Source: Deltaproteobacteria bacterium
GTDB taxonomy: Bacteria; Myxococcota_A; UBA9160; JAFDET01
Length of the DNA stretch: 8,082 nt
Reading direction: 5' to 3'
Assembly (NCBI GenBank): GCA_019310195.1
Contig: JAFDET010000162.1
Span: forward strand, 1 to 8,082
A program made the translations under genes and the position numbers. Numbering within the stretch: position 1 is the stretch's first letter; each line of letters begins with the position of its first letter. Under the pieces are notes generated by a model. It made no database searches and had not been told where the DNA came from. It worked only from the letters and a program-made list of their open reading frames with translations. Of the stretch, positions 7,205 to 8,082 are shown piece by piece.

Positions 7205-7875
7205 GCCAGCCGCTCGTCGTCCACCACCTGGCCGTCCCGCAGGTGCACGCGGCGCCGCGCCTTGCCGATCACGAGCATGTCGTGGGTGGAGAAGAGGAAG
7301 GTCACGCCGTGCTCGCGGTTCAGGTGCTCCATCAGGCTCGCCGACGATGGCGCGAGCCACCGCCACCCGCTGCTGCTGGCCGCCGCTCATCTCCATGGGT
7401 CGCTTGTCCGCCAGGTCCGACAGACCCACCTCTCCCAGGATCCGCTCCGAACGATCCTTGCGCTGGCCGGGCGGAACGCCCTGGAGCTCCATCACGAACT
7501 CCACGTTCTCGCGAGCCGTCAGCACCGGGATCAGGTTGTAGGCCTGGAAGACGAAGCCCAGCTTGTGCAGGCGCAGCGCCGCAATGGCTTTCGACGAGAG
7601 GCCCGAGAGATCCTCGCCATCCAGGATCACCGTGCCGCGGCTGGGCGTATCCAGCGCACCCAGCAGGTTCAGCAGCGTGGTCTTGCCACAGCCGCTGGGA
7701 CCGTGCAGCACGGTGCCAGCAGGTTCAGCAGCGTGGTCTTGCCACAGCCGCTGGGACCGTGCAGCACGGTGAACTCGCCCTCGTCCAGCGCCAGGTCAAT
7801 GCCGCGCAGGGCCGGCGTCTCCACACCCCGACTCTCGTAGGTCTTGTGGATCCCGCGGGCTTCGAGAATCGCCAT
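7201..7875 (-). pseudogene. ABC transporter ATP-binding subunit (LolD/MacB-like), broken by a duplication and a deletion
   Basis: The gene starts at the ATG at 7875 with a good ribosome site (GAGGAGA 7 nt upstream), 17 bp after the permease stop. It encodes MAILEARGIHKTYES..., then Walker A GPSGCGKTT. An exact 56-bp tandem duplication (7660-7771) then shifts the frame and translation stops at 7669. In the shifted frame the coding resumes with the Q-loop region FVFQAYNLIPVLTARENVE and the signature MSGGQQQRVAVARAI. Near 7335-7345 the sequence jumps from VARAIVGE to SLMEHLNREHG in the original frame. About 60-70 nt are missing there, including Walker B (the usual DEPTANLD) and the D-loop. The tail keeps the switch His (STHD) and ends ARRRVHLRDGQVVDDERLA. 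The original product would have been a normal LolD-type subunit of about 225-230 residues. As given it cannot make a working ATPase. Either it is a true pseudogene or the assembly is wrong here. Confidence 0.85.
7660..7771. repeat. Exact 56-bp tandem duplication inside the ABC ATPase gene
   Basis: Bases 7660-7715 are repeated without a mismatch at 7716-7771. The unit encodes the end of the strand before Walker A, Walker A itself and the following Leu-Leu-Asn-Leu-Leu. Since 56 is not a multiple of 3, it shifts the frame. The lack of any divergence means it is very recent or artefactual. Confidence 0.95.
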
Positions 7876-7892
7876 TCCGAATCTCCTCGTTC

Positions 7893-8082
7893 CTATACGT
7901 GCCGCAGGGCCTCGGCCGGCCGCGCGCGGGTCGCGCGCACGGCGGGCCAGAGTCCGGAGAGCAGCGCCGTCAAGGCCGCCACGACCGTCGGCACCACCAG
8001 GTCGTACGGACGCAGCACGGGCACGATGGTGGTGCCCACACCCATGGAGAGCAGCCCTTCCCCCCAACGCGACAGGTCGATG
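7893..8082 (-). CDS. FtsX/MacB-like ABC transporter permease, C-terminal 62 residues
   Basis: This is the 3' end of a gene entering from the right edge; the first whole codon is at 8081-8079 and the TAG is at 7895-7893. The fragment has a hydrophobic helix (about DLVVPTVVAALTALLSGLWP) followed by AVRATRARPAEALRHV. That is the hallmark C-terminus of FtsX-fold permeases of the LolC/LolE/MacB class ('G-YPA-RA-R--P-EALR'). It lies 17 bp upstream of the matching ATPase gene, as usual for these permease/ATPase pairs, which act in lipoprotein release, efflux or envelope stress. The substrate cannot be told from this piece. Confidence 0.85.
   Translation of the reverse strand, partial: IDLSRWGEGLLSMGVGTTIVPVLRPYDLVVPTVVAALTALLSGLWPAVRATRARPAEALRHV

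Noticed and set aside
6089..7840. A 583-codon plus-strand frame opposite the barrel and ATPase genes
   Set aside because: The composition is typical of antisense GC-rich artefacts, and the minus strand carries a signal peptide, a barrel C-terminus and ABC motifs.

Overview
This is a GC-rich window (roughly 70% G+C by eye) from a Gram-negative bacterium. A diderm envelope is indicated by a predicted outer-membrane beta-barrel that has a signal peptide and ends in Phe-Phe, and by a LolCDE/MacB-type ABC system. The style is compatible with Myxococcota or other former Deltaproteobacteria, or with an uncultured high-GC lineage, but no marker gene allows firm placement. There are no rRNA, tRNA, CRISPR or transposase genes.

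Left block, minus strand: a GH38 alpha-mannosidase (692-3583) is followed 76 bp downstream by the start of a P-loop protein of the HPr-kinase/PEPCK-like ATPase type. That protein runs off the window at base 1. The spacer between them holds a sequence that fits a sigma-28 (FliA-type) promoter with standard spacing, so the P-loop gene may have its own promoter.

Centre: the mannosidase and mgtE (3789-5141, plus strand) diverge from a 205-bp intergenic region. On the mannosidase side a TAGAAT -10-like hexamer lies 6 nt before the ATG, which suggests a leaderless transcript. On the mgtE side there are three consecutive hairpins, the last one abutting the mgtE start codon, which suggests RNA-level control of this Mg2+ channel/transporter. 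I could not match the leader to the M-box riboswitch.

Right block, minus strand, read right to left: an FtsX/MacB-like ABC permease (3' end only), its ATPase, an outer-membrane beta-barrel protein and a tandem GST-N/glutaredoxin-fold protein. The genes are tightly packed (17-bp gap, 4-bp overlap, 20-bp gap) and look like one operon for envelope transport. mgtE and the tandem GST-N gene converge with only 3 bp between their stop codons.

The most striking point is that the ATPase gene is broken twice. An exact 56-bp tandem duplication covers Walker A and shifts the frame to an early stop. Further on, a deletion removes Walker B and the D-loop and shifts the frame back. The middle fragment is in frame with the downstream barrel gene, so automatic gene calling would report a false 616-residue ABC/porin fusion. 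Whether this is a real pseudogene or an assembly error needs read-level data. I see no clearly novel defence or mobile system here.
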